Origin: Wolbachia endosymbiont of Armadillidium arcangelii
GTDB taxonomy: Bacteria; Pseudomonadota; Alphaproteobacteria; Rickettsiales; Anaplasmataceae
Length of the DNA: 64,000 nucleotides
NCBI RefSeq assembly: GCF_040207875.1
Contig: NZ_CP157942.1
Span: forward strand, 1,426,001 to 1,490,000
Direction: 5' to 3'
How positions within the stretch are numbered: the stretch's first letter is position 1; each line of letters begins with the position of its first letter. Made by a program: the position numbers and the translations under genes. Below are positions 54,626-63,504 of this stretch, piece after piece. Below the pieces are notes generated by a model. The model did no database searches and was not told the origin of the DNA. It saw nothing but the letters and a program-made list of their open reading frames with translations.

Positions 54626-55648
54626 ATGAGATATGCTTCAATGTGTTGTATGCTAGATGAAGCAACAAGAAATTTATTTATTGCAGAAATAAACAGGATT
54701 TTACCTAAAAATAGTCAAAATAGGCTCATATCAGCCATGCGTTATGTGCTTCTTGCTCCTGCAAAATACATACGTCCTTTTTTAGTCATAGCATCTTCGT
54801 CGATATTCAACATAAAGGTTGAAAAAGCAATAACAGCAGCAGCAGCAATTGAATTTATTCATGCTTATTCCCTAATTCACGATGATCTACCATGTATGGA
54901 TAACAGCGACACCCGCAGAGGCCAGCCAAGCTGCCACAAAAAATTTGGTGAAGCAACAGCAATACTTGCTGGAGATGCACTACTTACCCTGGCTTTTGAG
55001 GTATTATCTTCATTAAATTGTGAGATTATAAAAGTGCTCTCTCAGGCAATAGGAGTTAGGGGAATGGTGGGAGGACAGATTTTAGATATTAACAGTGAGC
55101 ATATAGATTTTAACCCCCAACCCTATGTCATCCCAGTGCTTGACACTGGGATCCAGAAGGCTTTACCTACAAGCATTTCGTGCAAAAAGCCATGCGATGG
55201 TGAAGCTGAACATGAAATGGATTCCAGTGTCAAGCACTGGAATGACACCCTTTCTACCTTAAAACCACAACATTCGTACGGCTGTATGTATAACGCTGGA
55301 ATGACGTCGGGCCAAGCTGATAAAATAAAGGAAGTTCATTTGATGAAAACTGCAAAACTATTTGCAGCTTCATGTGAAATAGGGGCTATAATAGGCAATG
55401 CTACAAGCGAAGAGCGGAGAGCATCATATAACTATGGAATAAATCTAGGGCTTATCTTTCAAGCTAAGGATGATATTGAAGATTATGAGCAGGATAAAAC
55501 AAATAATTTGATATCTGTGCTTGGAAAAAGTGAGATGGAAGAATATATAGATGGCCTTTTTAAACAAGCCTCAGATAATTTGAGTGTGCTTTCAGGGAAT
55601 ACTAATTATTTATATGATTTATTGAATCAAGTAAGAAAAGATGGTTAA
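54626..55648 (+). CDS. ispA: Polyprenyl (farnesyl/geranyl) diphosphate synthase with repeat insert
   Basis: A 340-residue trans-prenyl synthase that condenses IPP with allylic diphosphates. The first Asp-rich motif is LIHDDLPCMDNSDTRRGQPS and the second is FQAKDDIEDYEQD. Residues about 161-231, between GQILDINSE and KEVHLMKTAKLF, are a repeat-derived insert, explaining about 70 extra residues. The insert precedes the helix with the conserved KT, on the surface in known folds. Start could be the ATG at 54626, 54641 or 54650. Its last codons overlap the next gene by 8 bases. Confidence 0.93.
   Translation: MRYASMCCMLDEATRNLFIAEINRILPKNSQNRLISAMRYVLLAPAKYIRPFLVIASSSIFNIKVEKAITAAAAIEFIHAYSLIHDDLPCMDNSDTRRGQPSCHKKFGEATAILAGDALLTLAFEVLSSLNCEIIKVLSQAIGVRGMVGGQILDINSEHIDFNPQPYVIPVLDTGIQKALPTSISCKKPCDGEAEHEMDSSVKHWNDTLSTLKPQHSYGCMYNAGMTSGQADKIKEVHLMKTAKLFAASCEIGAIIGNATSEERRASYNYGINLGLIFQAKDDIEDYEQDKTNNLISVLGKSEMEEYIDGLFKQASDNLSVLSGNTNYLYDLLNQVRKDG
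55106..55318 (+). repeat. Palindromic repeats inserted in frame in ispA
   Basis: Two units: CCCAGTGCTTGACACTGGG near 55132-55151 and CCAGTGTCAAGCACTGG near 55222-55240, with degenerate flanks. The whole stretch stays open and encodes about 70 residues of the enzyme. Confidence 0.88.
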
Positions 55649-56522
55649 AAAAATTATATTACAAATATTTATCTCTGTAGTAATGGTTCTCACTTTAGCT
55701 TCTGCTTTTATAATTACTATTGTTTATATAAACAAAGATAAGCCGGAAAAAGGGGACAAGCTTTACGAGATAAATGCCACACATGATGGTTTAACACAGA
55801 CGATAGCACGTTATCTAGTCAAGCCAATACTTGAATCAGCACTTGATCGCTATATTGAAAAGCATGGGCTAGCAGAATATTTAGAAGAAATAACGCAGCA
55901 AAAAGAAGAAGAGCCGATAAATTTTTATGAAATTACTGAAGGCAGTGGCAGCAAGGCTTTTTGTGGCCAAGAAGTCCTGCTACAAATGTACAAAATATCC
56001 AACAATCTAGCAATGCTACTTCCGACTGATGTCACTTTGAAAATAGGTCAGGATTATCTAAAAGAAGTGAATTTAGGGGTAATAGGTATGAAAGAAGGCG
56101 GAGAACGTGTAGTTACTATTGCCGCTGATGACAACAAAATGAATTTTAACTCTTATTACATCAAACTGATTGAAGTAAAAGATAAATATCCTGATTCAGT
56201 AAATAACCTGATGATTTTTAATGACTTAATTAACAAAATTGGAAAACAAGTAAAGTGTGGTGATGAGATATCGGTTCAATATAGCATAAAGAGACATAAT
56301 GGTGAGTATATAATCAAAGATCAAACAGTGCAGTTTAAAGTTGGTGACAGAAAAGCACCACTTGCTATAGAACTTGGAGTTGTGGGAATGAGAGCTGGTA
56401 ATAAAAGAACTATTCTTTCTCCACCCGACCTTTTAACTGGTATATTAATAAAAGACATAGATTTTGATGAAGAAAATATCTCAATAATTGATTTAAGCTT
56501 GAATTCTACTATTGAAAAATAG
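55641..56522 (+). CDS. Membrane-anchored protein with two FKBP-like domains
   Basis: A 293-residue protein with one N-terminal membrane span (IFISVVMVLTLASAFIITIV), then a helical spacer and two related domains. Each has the pattern G-x-E ... L/F-K-x-G ... E-L/N-L-G-V-x-G-M-x-x-G: the first around VNLGVIGMKEGGERVVTI, the second around IELGVVGMRAGNKRTIL. This matches the core of FKBP-type peptidyl-prolyl isomerases, although several active-site aromatics seem missing, so it may be a non-catalytic periplasmic chaperone. It overlaps ispA by 8 bases. Function not established. Confidence 0.65.
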   Translation: MVKKIILQIFISVVMVLTLASAFIITIVYINKDKPEKGDKLYEINATHDGLTQTIARYLVKPILESALDRYIEKHGLAEYLEEITQQKEEEPINFYEITEGSGSKAFCGQEVLLQMYKISNNLAMLLPTDVTLKIGQDYLKEVNLGVIGMKEGGERVVTIAADDNKMNFNSYYIKLIEVKDKYPDSVNNLMIFNDLINKIGKQVKCGDEISVQYSIKRHNGEYIIKDQTVQFKVGDRKAPLAIELGVVGMRAGNKRTILSPPDLLTGILIKDIDFDEENISIIDLSLNSTIEK

Positions 56523-56533
56523 CTTAAAGAATA

Positions 56534-56844
56534 TGTATCCGTTCAGATGTACGGCTAATGTTGAAACCAATGCTCCCTTTCTTGTCATCCCAGTGCTTGA
56601 CACTGGGATCTAGGAATTCTGATCATGTATCAAAACATTGTCATTCAAGTAGTTGACACTGCAACCCATTATACTCCGTAAATTTAACTGGATGCCAGTG
56701 TCTGGGCACTGGCATGACACCCATTTCTTTCTAGTTTGTCAATTCAAGTAGCCTTTTTAGTATCATATACTTTCATAACACCATTTATTCCTATAGTTGT
56801 CTTTTCTCATCTACCTCATTTTGCCACTCTGCTGAACAGATACA
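56534..56844. repeat. Dispersed inverted-repeat element, copy C
   Basis: 311 bp with ends TGTATCCGTTCAG (56534-56546) and CTGAACAGATACA (56832-56844), the best preserved pair of the family. Inside: CCCAGTGCTTGACACTGGG (56590-56608) and GCCAGTGTCTGGGCACTGGC near 56694-56713. Non-coding; it fills the 393-base gap between the FKBP-like gene and hslU together with short AT-rich flanks. Confidence 0.8.
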
Positions 56845-56915
56845 GGAATATAGCTATAGAGATAAGAAAAAATAAAATCTTTTGAATACTCTATATTGCT
56901 TAAAAAGAGCTTCTT

Positions 56916-58358
56916 CTAAAGTATAAACTTAGATAAATCAAGCTGCTTTGAAATTGATTCAAGCTTGTCTCTTACATATTTACTATCTATAACAAATTTT
57001 TCACTGTTTTTTTCAGAAGCGATAAAACTTATTTCATCTAAAAGCTTCTCCATGACAGTATGAAGCCTTCTTGCACCTATATTTTCTACTTCTCTATTAA
57101 CTGTAAACGCTATTTCAGCTATGGTTTCTATACCATCATCAGTGAACCCAAGCGTCACATTTTCTGTTTTCATTAAAGCTATATACTGCTTTAACAAACT
57201 AGATTCTGGTTCCTTTAATATTTTTATTAAATCCTCTTGAGTAAGTGCCTTAAGTTCCACTCTAATTGGCAATCTACCCTGTAATTCTGGTAAAAGATCA
57301 GATGGTTTAGACAAATGAAAAGCACCAGATGCAATAAATAATATATAGTCTGTTTTTACTGGACCATACTTAGTTGAAACAGTTGTTCCTTCAAGTAGTG
57401 GCAAAAGATCGCGTTGCACCCCTTCTCTGTTGACTTCACCTTTTATTTCTGTACGTGCTGCAATTTTATCTATTTCATCTAAAAACACTATGCCTTCATT
57501 GCTAACAAGATCAATCGCTTCTTTGATTACCTTATCTTCATCCATTAACTTCTCACTTTCTTCGTTAACCAATATTTCTCGAGCTTCTTTTACCTTAACT
57601 GTAATAGTTTTTGTTTTTTTGCTCCCATTAAACATCTTGCCAACTATTTCTGTTACATTCATCACGCCAATTTGCCCACCTGGCATACCAGGTATATCAA
57701 AAGTGGGTAGCATACCCTTGCTCTCCCTGACGTTAATAGAAACTTCTCCATCTTCAAATTCCTTATTTCTCAGTCTTTCTCTAAAAACCTTTTTGCTTTC
57801 CTCAGTTGCATCTTTGCCAACCATGGAATTAACTATTATCTTTTCTGCTAAATCCAAAGCTTTTTTAGTTAAGGCTTTACATGCTTTTTCCTTAACTAAA
57901 ACTATTGCTGTGTCAACTAAATCACGTATTATCGAGTCAACATCACGCCCAACATATCCTATTTCGGTAAATTTCGTTGCTTCAATTTTTATAAAAGGTG
58001 CACCAGCAAGCTTTGCTAAACGGCGAGCTATTTCAGTTTTGCCAACTCCCGTATGGCCTATCATGAGTATATTCTTAGGTATAATCTCTTCACGTAGTGG
58101 AAGTGGGACTTTATTTCGACGCCAACGATTTCTGAGTGCAATAGCAACAGCACGCTTTGCGTCATTCTGCCCAATTATAAATCTATCCAGCTCTTTAACT
58201 ATTTTCTGTGGTGGTAGATCATCTAATAAAGCTTGTGAGCTTTGAGTGCTACTACTTTCTGTACCTTCATTTTCATAGAGGACATTTTTTTCATTGCAGT
58301 TATCAGATTGACCTACTACAGGTTGAGCAAAAGAATTGGTACACAAGATTCTTGACAT
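56916..58358 (-). CDS. hslU: ATP-dependent protease ATPase subunit HslU
   Basis: A 480-residue AAA+ unfoldase that feeds substrates to HslV. Walker A is MIGHTGVGKTEIARRLAK, Walker B IVFLDEIDKIAAR, and the pore/I-domain region contains the loop EIGYVGRDVDSIIRD. The C-terminus LDLSKFIL is the tail that docks into HslV. The N-terminal ~40 residues are polar and longer than usual; an internal start near DDLPPQKIVKEL is possible. One base separates it from hslV. Confidence 0.96.
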   Translation of the reverse strand: MSRILCTNSFAQPVVGQSDNCNEKNVLYENEGTESSSTQSSQALLDDLPPQKIVKELDRFIIGQNDAKRAVAIALRNRWRRNKVPLPLREEIIPKNILMIGHTGVGKTEIARRLAKLAGAPFIKIEATKFTEIGYVGRDVDSIIRDLVDTAIVLVKEKACKALTKKALDLAEKIIVNSMVGKDATEESKKVFRERLRNKEFEDGEVSINVRESKGMLPTFDIPGMPGGQIGVMNVTEIVGKMFNGSKKTKTITVKVKEAREILVNEESEKLMDEDKVIKEAIDLVSNEGIVFLDEIDKIAARTEIKGEVNREGVQRDLLPLLEGTTVSTKYGPVKTDYILFIASGAFHLSKPSDLLPELQGRLPIRVELKALTQEDLIKILKEPESSLLKQYIALMKTENVTLGFTDDGIETIAEIAFTVNREVENIGARRLHTVMEKLLDEISFIASEKNSEKFVIDSKYVRDKLESISKQLDLSKFIL

Positions 58359-58359
58359 A

Positions 58360-58914
58360 TTACTCCTCTATTTTTTCGATAATTACATTATGGTTTGTAT
58401 AAACACATATATCGGCAGCTATCTTCATAGCCTTTTTTGCAATCTCCTCTATTGATATCCCTTCGACGTCAATCAAAGCCTTTGCTGCAGATAAAGCAAA
58501 ATTTCCTCCAGAGCCAATGGCTGCAACCCCATCTTCAGGTTCAAGAACGTCACCCGTTCCTGTAATGACCAATGAAATGGATTTATCTGCCACAATCATC
58601 ATAGCCTCTAATTTCCTTAGATATTTATCCATTCTCCAGTCTTTTGCAAGTTCAACACATGCTCTCATTAACTGTCCCGGATGTTTGTCAAGTTTTGACT
58701 CCAGTCTTTCAAAAAGGGTAAATGCATCAGCCGTTGCTCCAGCAAAACCGGCAATTACGGAATCACCAGAAAGACGCCTAACTTTTTTTGCTCCAGATTT
58801 TATAACGGTATGGCCTAGCGAGACTTGTCCATCACCTATTACTACTACACTTTTATCTTTTCTAATTGACAGTATAGTAGTCCCATACATTTTACTGTTG
58901 TCATGATGAATCAT
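58360..58914 (-). CDS. hslV: ATP-dependent protease subunit HslV
   Basis: A 184-residue threonine protease, the proteasome-like core of HslUV. Removal of a short leader (MIHHDNSKMYG) exposes the catalytic Thr of TTILSIRKDKSVVV. GDGQVSLGHTV, the catalytic Lys region SGAKKVRRL and GSGGNFALSAAKAL are family signatures. First gene of the hslV-hslU operon. Length normal. Confidence 0.96.
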   Translation of the reverse strand: MIHHDNSKMYGTTILSIRKDKSVVVIGDGQVSLGHTVIKSGAKKVRRLSGDSVIAGFAGATADAFTLFERLESKLDKHPGQLMRACVELAKDWRMDKYLRKLEAMMIVADKSISLVITGTGDVLEPEDGVAAIGSGGNFALSAAKALIDVEGISIEEIAKKAMKIAADICVYTNHNVIIEKIEE

Positions 58915-58996
58915 TTTTTTGCTACTTTATATTGTAAGTATTAGTTAAGATTATAGCTTATAATATAGTACTTTTCTTATAACATTTAAAGTGTAG

Positions 58997-60151
58997 ATGC
59001 AAAATATAATTCATTCAAATTTGGAAAAAGATATAAATAGTTGGTTCAAAACAAAATTTAATGGCCTTACATTACCATTTTATAGCTCCATAGATCTTAG
59101 GAATTCAGGCTGCAAAATTGCTCCAGTAGACGCCAATTTGTTTCCTGCAGGGTTCAATAATCTAAGTGAAATATCGAGAGTAACAGCAGCAAAATTGATA
59201 AAAAGCTACTTTGAAACAAAACAATATAAAAAGGCTCTTATAATACCAGAGAATTACACACGAAATAAAATGTATATAGAAAATGTATTTGCCATAGAAA
59301 AAATACTGCAACTTGCAGATTTCGAGACTAAAATCGGTCTCTTTCACAGTGAAGCATATAATTTAATAGAATTATACGAGACTATTGTAGAAGAAAACTC
59401 TTTGCTAAAGACAACTTCAGGGTTTGTACCCGATGTTGTTATACTGAATCGAGACATGACAAGCCACATTCCTGATATTCTCAAAAATGTAAAACAAGAG
59501 ATAATACCAAGCCCATTATATGGTTGGCACAGTAGACAGAAATTTCAATATTTTAAAATTTATCAAGAATTAGCATCCGAGTTTTGTAGCGAATTTCAAA
59601 TAGATCTATGGCTTATTTCTGCATTTACAGAAAACTGCAATGAAGTAGATTTTAATGATGATTCATCACTAAAAGCAATAGCGGTTAAAGTTGATCAAAT
59701 ATTGTCCTTAGTACAAAAAAAATATCAGGAACATAAAATAAAAACACAACCTTACGTTTTTATCAAAGCAAGCAATGGCACATACGGGATGGGTATCATA
59801 ACAGTGACAAGCGGTGAAGAAGTATTAAACCTCAACAAAAAAAAGCGCCATAAAATGAAAAAGGTAAAGGAAGGGATAGAAGTAAGTAGCGTTATTATAC
59901 AAGAAGGTGTACCAACCATCGATGTATTTAAGCGCAGTCCTGCAGAACCGCTAATATACTACATAGGAAATATACCAATGTGCTACTTATATAGGTGTAA
60001 TAGCAGAAAAGATATATATTCTAGCTTGAATTCCACTGACTGTGAATTTTATGATATTAGCCAAGAAAATAAAACCCTGCCACTTTGGAACATTGTTAGC
60101 AAATTAGCAGTGCTAGCATTAGCAGTGGAAATTAGGTCTTTTCATCTCTAA
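58997..60151 (+). CDS. gshA: Glutamate-cysteine ligase, GshA (proteobacterial type)
   Basis: A 384-residue protein matching the distinct GshA family found in several proteobacteria (PF08886). It has IDLRNSGCKIAPVDANLFPA, then PSPLYGWHSRQKFQ and FIKASNGTYGMGI with an ATP-grasp-like Gly-rich segment. It would make gamma-glutamylcysteine for glutathione. The stop overlaps the last base positions of the convergent membrane protein gene at 60148. The start at 58997 is the only ATG with a full N-terminus. Confidence 0.9.
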   Translation: MQNIIHSNLEKDINSWFKTKFNGLTLPFYSSIDLRNSGCKIAPVDANLFPAGFNNLSEISRVTAAKLIKSYFETKQYKKALIIPENYTRNKMYIENVFAIEKILQLADFETKIGLFHSEAYNLIELYETIVEENSLLKTTSGFVPDVVILNRDMTSHIPDILKNVKQEIIPSPLYGWHSRQKFQYFKIYQELASEFCSEFQIDLWLISAFTENCNEVDFNDDSSLKAIAVKVDQILSLVQKKYQEHKIKTQPYVFIKASNGTYGMGIITVTSGEEVLNLNKKKRHKMKKVKEGIEVSSVIIQEGVPTIDVFKRSPAEPLIYYIGNIPMCYLYRCNSRKDIYSSLNSTDCEFYDISQENKTLPLWNIVSKLAVLALAVEIRSFHL

Positions 60152-60933
60152 TCATTAATTTCTATAATGTTGCCATTATGCTGAGTATGGCGAGCGCCAT
60201 CAAGTCCAGTAGAAGGATCCGTACCATTACTAGGTTGATTGACAAATCTATCGATGTTTGATACCAAGTATGCCAGACTTAATATTATACTCACTGTTAC
60301 GCTTAAGTTGAAGTTATAGATTATACCACCACCCAAATCTATTGGTATGGTTGAAATTTCCATTCTTTTTAAGATGAAGCTTAACAAGCCCAATGACAAA
60401 GCGAATGTGCTAAAAATAACGTCTTTACTATATTTAGCAGACTTTTCAGAATCCTTATTATCCAGATACTTCTTCCATGTATAATAGTAGCTTATAAATT
60501 CTGAAAATAGAAACAGAACTGCTGATGTTAAGCTAATATAACTTATTATATCTTTATTGTTTCCAGCTAAGAAATGAATGATTTTTGTCTGCATCAATAT
60601 TCCTATGATACGGTGTGTCAAGAAGGCCGAGCTACCTACAACCTGTACTGTTTTTTCAGGTTCACCTTTATCATCTTGAGCTTTATATCCAGCTAAGCTG
60701 AGTCCGGAATGAAGAATATATAATACTGATGTTGGTAATTTTATTAACTTGGCAATATCTGATACAGCAGAAATACTAGATCTGTTATTGTCAATAAACT
60801 CGCAACAAAATTGTAGTGAAATCTTACACAATATGCCTGTTAAACCTACTGCAATACAATACATCTTTCTGAGATCATGGTTATGGGCAGCGTGTACCCT
60901 TTGTGCAAATGTATTTATTTTTTTTTCTAGCAT
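60148..60933 (-). CDS. Multi-span membrane protein of unknown function
   Basis: A 261-residue protein with about five or six hydrophobic segments (for example MYCIAVGLTGILCKISL, IISYISLTSAVLFLFSEFIS, DVIFSTFALSLGLLSFIL, VTVSIILSLAYLVSN) and a polar, Asn/Gly-rich C-terminal tail (NGTDPSTGLDGARHTQHNG). No known family recognised; lineage-specific proteins of this type are common in Wolbachia. It stands between convergent gshA and upstream hemH. Confidence 0.65.
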   Translation of the reverse strand: MLEKKINTFAQRVHAAHNHDLRKMYCIAVGLTGILCKISLQFCCEFIDNNRSSISAVSDIAKLIKLPTSVLYILHSGLSLAGYKAQDDKGEPEKTVQVVGSSAFLTHRIIGILMQTKIIHFLAGNNKDIISYISLTSAVLFLFSEFISYYYTWKKYLDNKDSEKSAKYSKDVIFSTFALSLGLLSFILKRMEISTIPIDLGGGIIYNFNLSVTVSIILSLAYLVSNIDRFVNQPSNGTDPSTGLDGARHTQHNGNIIEIND

Positions 60934-60994
60934 AAATAGCTAATAAAATAATAGCTTTTTACTACTTTACTATAAAAATCTTAAAAGAAAAGTG

Positions 60995-62023
60995 CTATAA
61001 ATTAGGACTTTGAGGGTGATTTACACATAAGTCAGCTAAGCACTTGATAAATAAGAAATCGGTACTGAGAGTTGGTACGCGAAAGTAATATCCTTCTTTG
61101 ATAATTGCTTTATACTCTATATCAAGTTCAACTAGCGTTTCCGAATGCTCAGAAACAAAAGATATAGGTGACAAAACTACAGGTATATCATCGGCTCTTG
61201 CGCGTGACAGCTCACTTTCAGTGCTCGGCTCTAACCATTTTACAGGGCCAACCTTACTTTGATAGCATATTCCCCAATCAAGATCTTCAATATTCAATTT
61301 TTTTACTATTAATTTTACTGTTTTTTCTATCTGTGAAGCGTAAGGATCGCCTTTTTTAATAACACTAATAGGTAGGCTATGGGCTGAAAATAGGACTCTT
61401 GGCTTACCGATTTTGCTAGCTAATTTATAATATTTAGACGTCAGATTAACATGAGCCTCAATAAAGTCTTTATTGTCATAGTAATGATTGATTACTTTTG
61501 TGTTACATTCTAGGCTATATTTTTTGGCATTTTTCTGCCAATTTTCAATGGATGACAGGGTTGTGGTGGTTGAATATTGGGGATATAGTGGTAGCAGAAT
61601 GATTTCGTCAGGATCGAATTGCTTTACGCTTTTAACAACTTCATCAGCAAATGGATGCCAATAACGCATGCAGATGAATACTTTTGATGTCATTCCAGCG
61701 CTTGACGCTGGAATCCAGTGTTTTTTTCTAGATCCCAGTGTCTGAGCACTGGGATGACACAAGATAGGTTCATTAAGCTTACATTCAAGTGCATTAGCTT
61801 GTGCTTTTGTATTTTCCAAAATTGGTGATTTACCTCCAATTTCCTCGTATATTTTTCGTGCAATATTTTCTCGTTTTGCAGATATAAACTTTGCTAAAAG
61901 AAACCGAAAGGGATTCAGTAGATTGATTATTCTCCTGTCATAAAAAAGATTGAATAAAAAAGGACGAACCGCATTCAATGAATTAGGTCCGCCAAGGTTA
62001 AATAAGATAACTGCCTTTTTCAC
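60995..62023 (-). CDS. hemH: Ferrochelatase with repeat insert
   Basis: A 342-residue HemH, inserting iron into protoporphyrin IX. Signatures are MKKAVILFNLGGPNSLNAV, LLPLYPQYSTTTTLSS, the catalytic His in LFSAHSLPISVIKKGD and CYQSKVGPVKWLEPSTE. Residues about 88-113 are a repeat-derived insert (HPSAQTLGSRKKHWIPASS) placed just before the conserved FICMRYWHPF, near the porphyrin cleft. The frame is kept. Eight bases downstream of the membrane protein gene at 62031. Confidence 0.95.
   Translation of the reverse strand: MKKAVILFNLGGPNSLNAVRPFLFNLFYDRRIINLLNPFRFLLAKFISAKRENIARKIYEEIGGKSPILENTKAQANALECKLNEPILCHPSAQTLGSRKKHWIPASSAGMTSKVFICMRYWHPFADEVVKSVKQFDPDEIILLPLYPQYSTTTTLSSIENWQKNAKKYSLECNTKVINHYYDNKDFIEAHVNLTSKYYKLASKIGKPRVLFSAHSLPISVIKKGDPYASQIEKTVKLIVKKLNIEDLDWGICYQSKVGPVKWLEPSTESELSRARADDIPVVLSPISFVSEHSETLVELDIEYKAIIKEGYYFRVPTLSTDFLFIKCLADLCVNHPQSPNL
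61685..61762 (-). repeat. Palindromic repeats inserted in frame in hemH
   Basis: Two palindromes in tandem: TTCCAGCGCTTGACGCTGGAA (61692-61712, 21 bases in two arms) and CCCAGTGTCTGAGCACTGGG (61735-61754). They encode about 26 residues of ferrochelatase. Confidence 0.88.
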
Positions 62024-62030
62024 CTACGCA

Positions 62031-62846
62031 CTACTTACAACAAGTTACTTCTGGGGCGCCTATAAAATTAGCTACACACTCATCGAGTTTAGTTGCAGGC
62101 ACTAAATTTCTCACACTTGCATACAATAAATGGCCTGATCTCTGCAGGTTACTCTTGGTGGATGTGAAGCTCCAATCAAAAAATGTATCGACAAAAAGAC
62201 TTGGTACCGTTTCAAGAAGTTCAACAGCAGCTAAAGATAACATGATACAACTTTGCAGGACCTTCAGAAGAACCTTTAGAGGGAAAAGTAAAACTTTAAC
62301 GAAAAGAGAGGTGCTACTCGTTTCATACAGTGGTTGCCCTAGATTAGGCGAATTATACTCGATGTGTTTTCTATTTTGATTGAAAATAGGAAATTTTATA
62401 GCATCCTTCTTAAATTCCGTGTCTATTTCTTTTCTACTATGGTTGGTGATTTTTTCCATTAACTCCTCACGCACGTGAAAAGTTCTTACAAAAAAGCATG
62501 TTGCAACCATCAATGCAGCACATATAAGCGCACACTGTATAAGACTTATACTACCTACCATAGCTGGCAGCGCAAAACAAACAAATGGCACTATAACAGC
62601 CATTTCAAGAAACGGAATAGTATTTCTTTTCATTGCAAAGGCAGCGCCTTTTTTTAATTCTGTATTATGATGTGAGCTATATTCCAAATAACTTAAAAAT
62701 GCCAAATTAAAAGTCAAAAATCCTTTTGTTCCACAAAAAATTGACGATTTCAAGTTATTGACCAATTTTTTAGCAGTAGATCCAACTTGTTTTTCAGTGG
62801 TAGGCTCAGCTTGTTTGGTAGTGTTATTTTTACAACATTCACCCAT
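62031..62846 (-). CDS. Membrane protein with Cys-rich termini, unknown function
   Basis: A 271-residue protein. The N-terminus MGECCKNNTTKQAEP and C-terminus APEVTCCK each carry a Cys pair. Hydrophobic segments lie at about 85-120 (IPFLEMAVIVPFVCFALPAM, IQCALICAALMVATCFF) and 185-215 (SLFVKVLLFPLKVLLKVL, CIMLSLAAVELL). No family recognised. The paired cysteines at both ends could bind metal or be lipid-modified in the host cytosol; that is speculation. Eight bases upstream of hemH. Confidence 0.65.
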   Translation of the reverse strand: MGECCKNNTTKQAEPTTEKQVGSTAKKLVNNLKSSIFCGTKGFLTFNLAFLSYLEYSSHHNTELKKGAAFAMKRNTIPFLEMAVIVPFVCFALPAMVGSISLIQCALICAALMVATCFFVRTFHVREELMEKITNHSRKEIDTEFKKDAIKFPIFNQNRKHIEYNSPNLGQPLYETSSTSLFVKVLLFPLKVLLKVLQSCIMLSLAAVELLETVPSLFVDTFFDWSFTSTKSNLQRSGHLLYASVRNLVPATKLDECVANFIGAPEVTCCK

Positions 62847-62958
62847 ACAATACCTCCTTGATGGTTTGTTCTTAACTATAAGTAAAAAAATGCTTTTATG
62901 AAATCAAAATTTATAATAAAATAAATCTACAAATATACAATCTTATATAAGAAACAAC

Positions 62959-63378
62959 ATGGCAATTGAGAAAACACTTTCAATATTAAAACCTGATGCA
63001 GTAAAAAATAACATTACAGGCAAGGTAAATTCATACATTGAAAGCTCTGAGCTGAAAATTATAGCACAAAAAATGATGCTGCTGACAAAAAAACAAGCAG
63101 AGCTGTTTTATGAAATTCATAAAGATAGGTCTTTTTTTGGAGAATTAGTGGAATTTATGACCTCTGGTTCTGTGATAGTTCAAGTTTTAGTTGGTGAAAA
63201 TGCAGTAAGTAAATACAGACAAATCATGGGAGCTACAGATCCAAAACAGGCAGATAAAGGCACAATCAGAGGTGATTTTGCTGATGACATTAGTGAAAAT
63301 AGAGTTCATGGTTCTGATAGTCTAGAAAATGCTCATAGGGAAATAGCTTTCTTTTTTGCTGAGTGTGAATTAGTGTAG
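62959..63378 (+). CDS. ndk: Nucleoside diphosphate kinase
   Basis: A 139-residue NDK that transfers the gamma phosphate between nucleotides through a phospho-His. It begins AIEKTLSILKPDAVKNN, has MGATDPKQADKGTIRGDFA and the active His in ENRVHGSDSLENAHREIAFF. Length normal. The ATG at 62959 has AAACAAC upstream rather than a clear ribosome binding site. Confidence 0.97.
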   Translation: MAIEKTLSILKPDAVKNNITGKVNSYIESSELKIIAQKMMLLTKKQAELFYEIHKDRSFFGELVEFMTSGSVIVQVLVGENAVSKYRQIMGATDPKQADKGTIRGDFADDISENRVHGSDSLENAHREIAFFFAECELV

Positions 63379-63504
63379 TTTTACTTTTTTATACATAATT
63401 AAATTTTCTGAATTTTATGTTGAGCTATGGAATATTAGCTAAATTTTTAGTTATGAAGGAAAAGCTTTATATCAATTTCATGCATAGTATAGATAATATT
63501 TAAA

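Noticed and set aside
2280..61760. Many similar palindromes could suggest a CRISPR-like array
   Set aside because: Units are dispersed singly or in small clusters, often inside genes, without regular spacers or cas genes. They fit palindromic elements.
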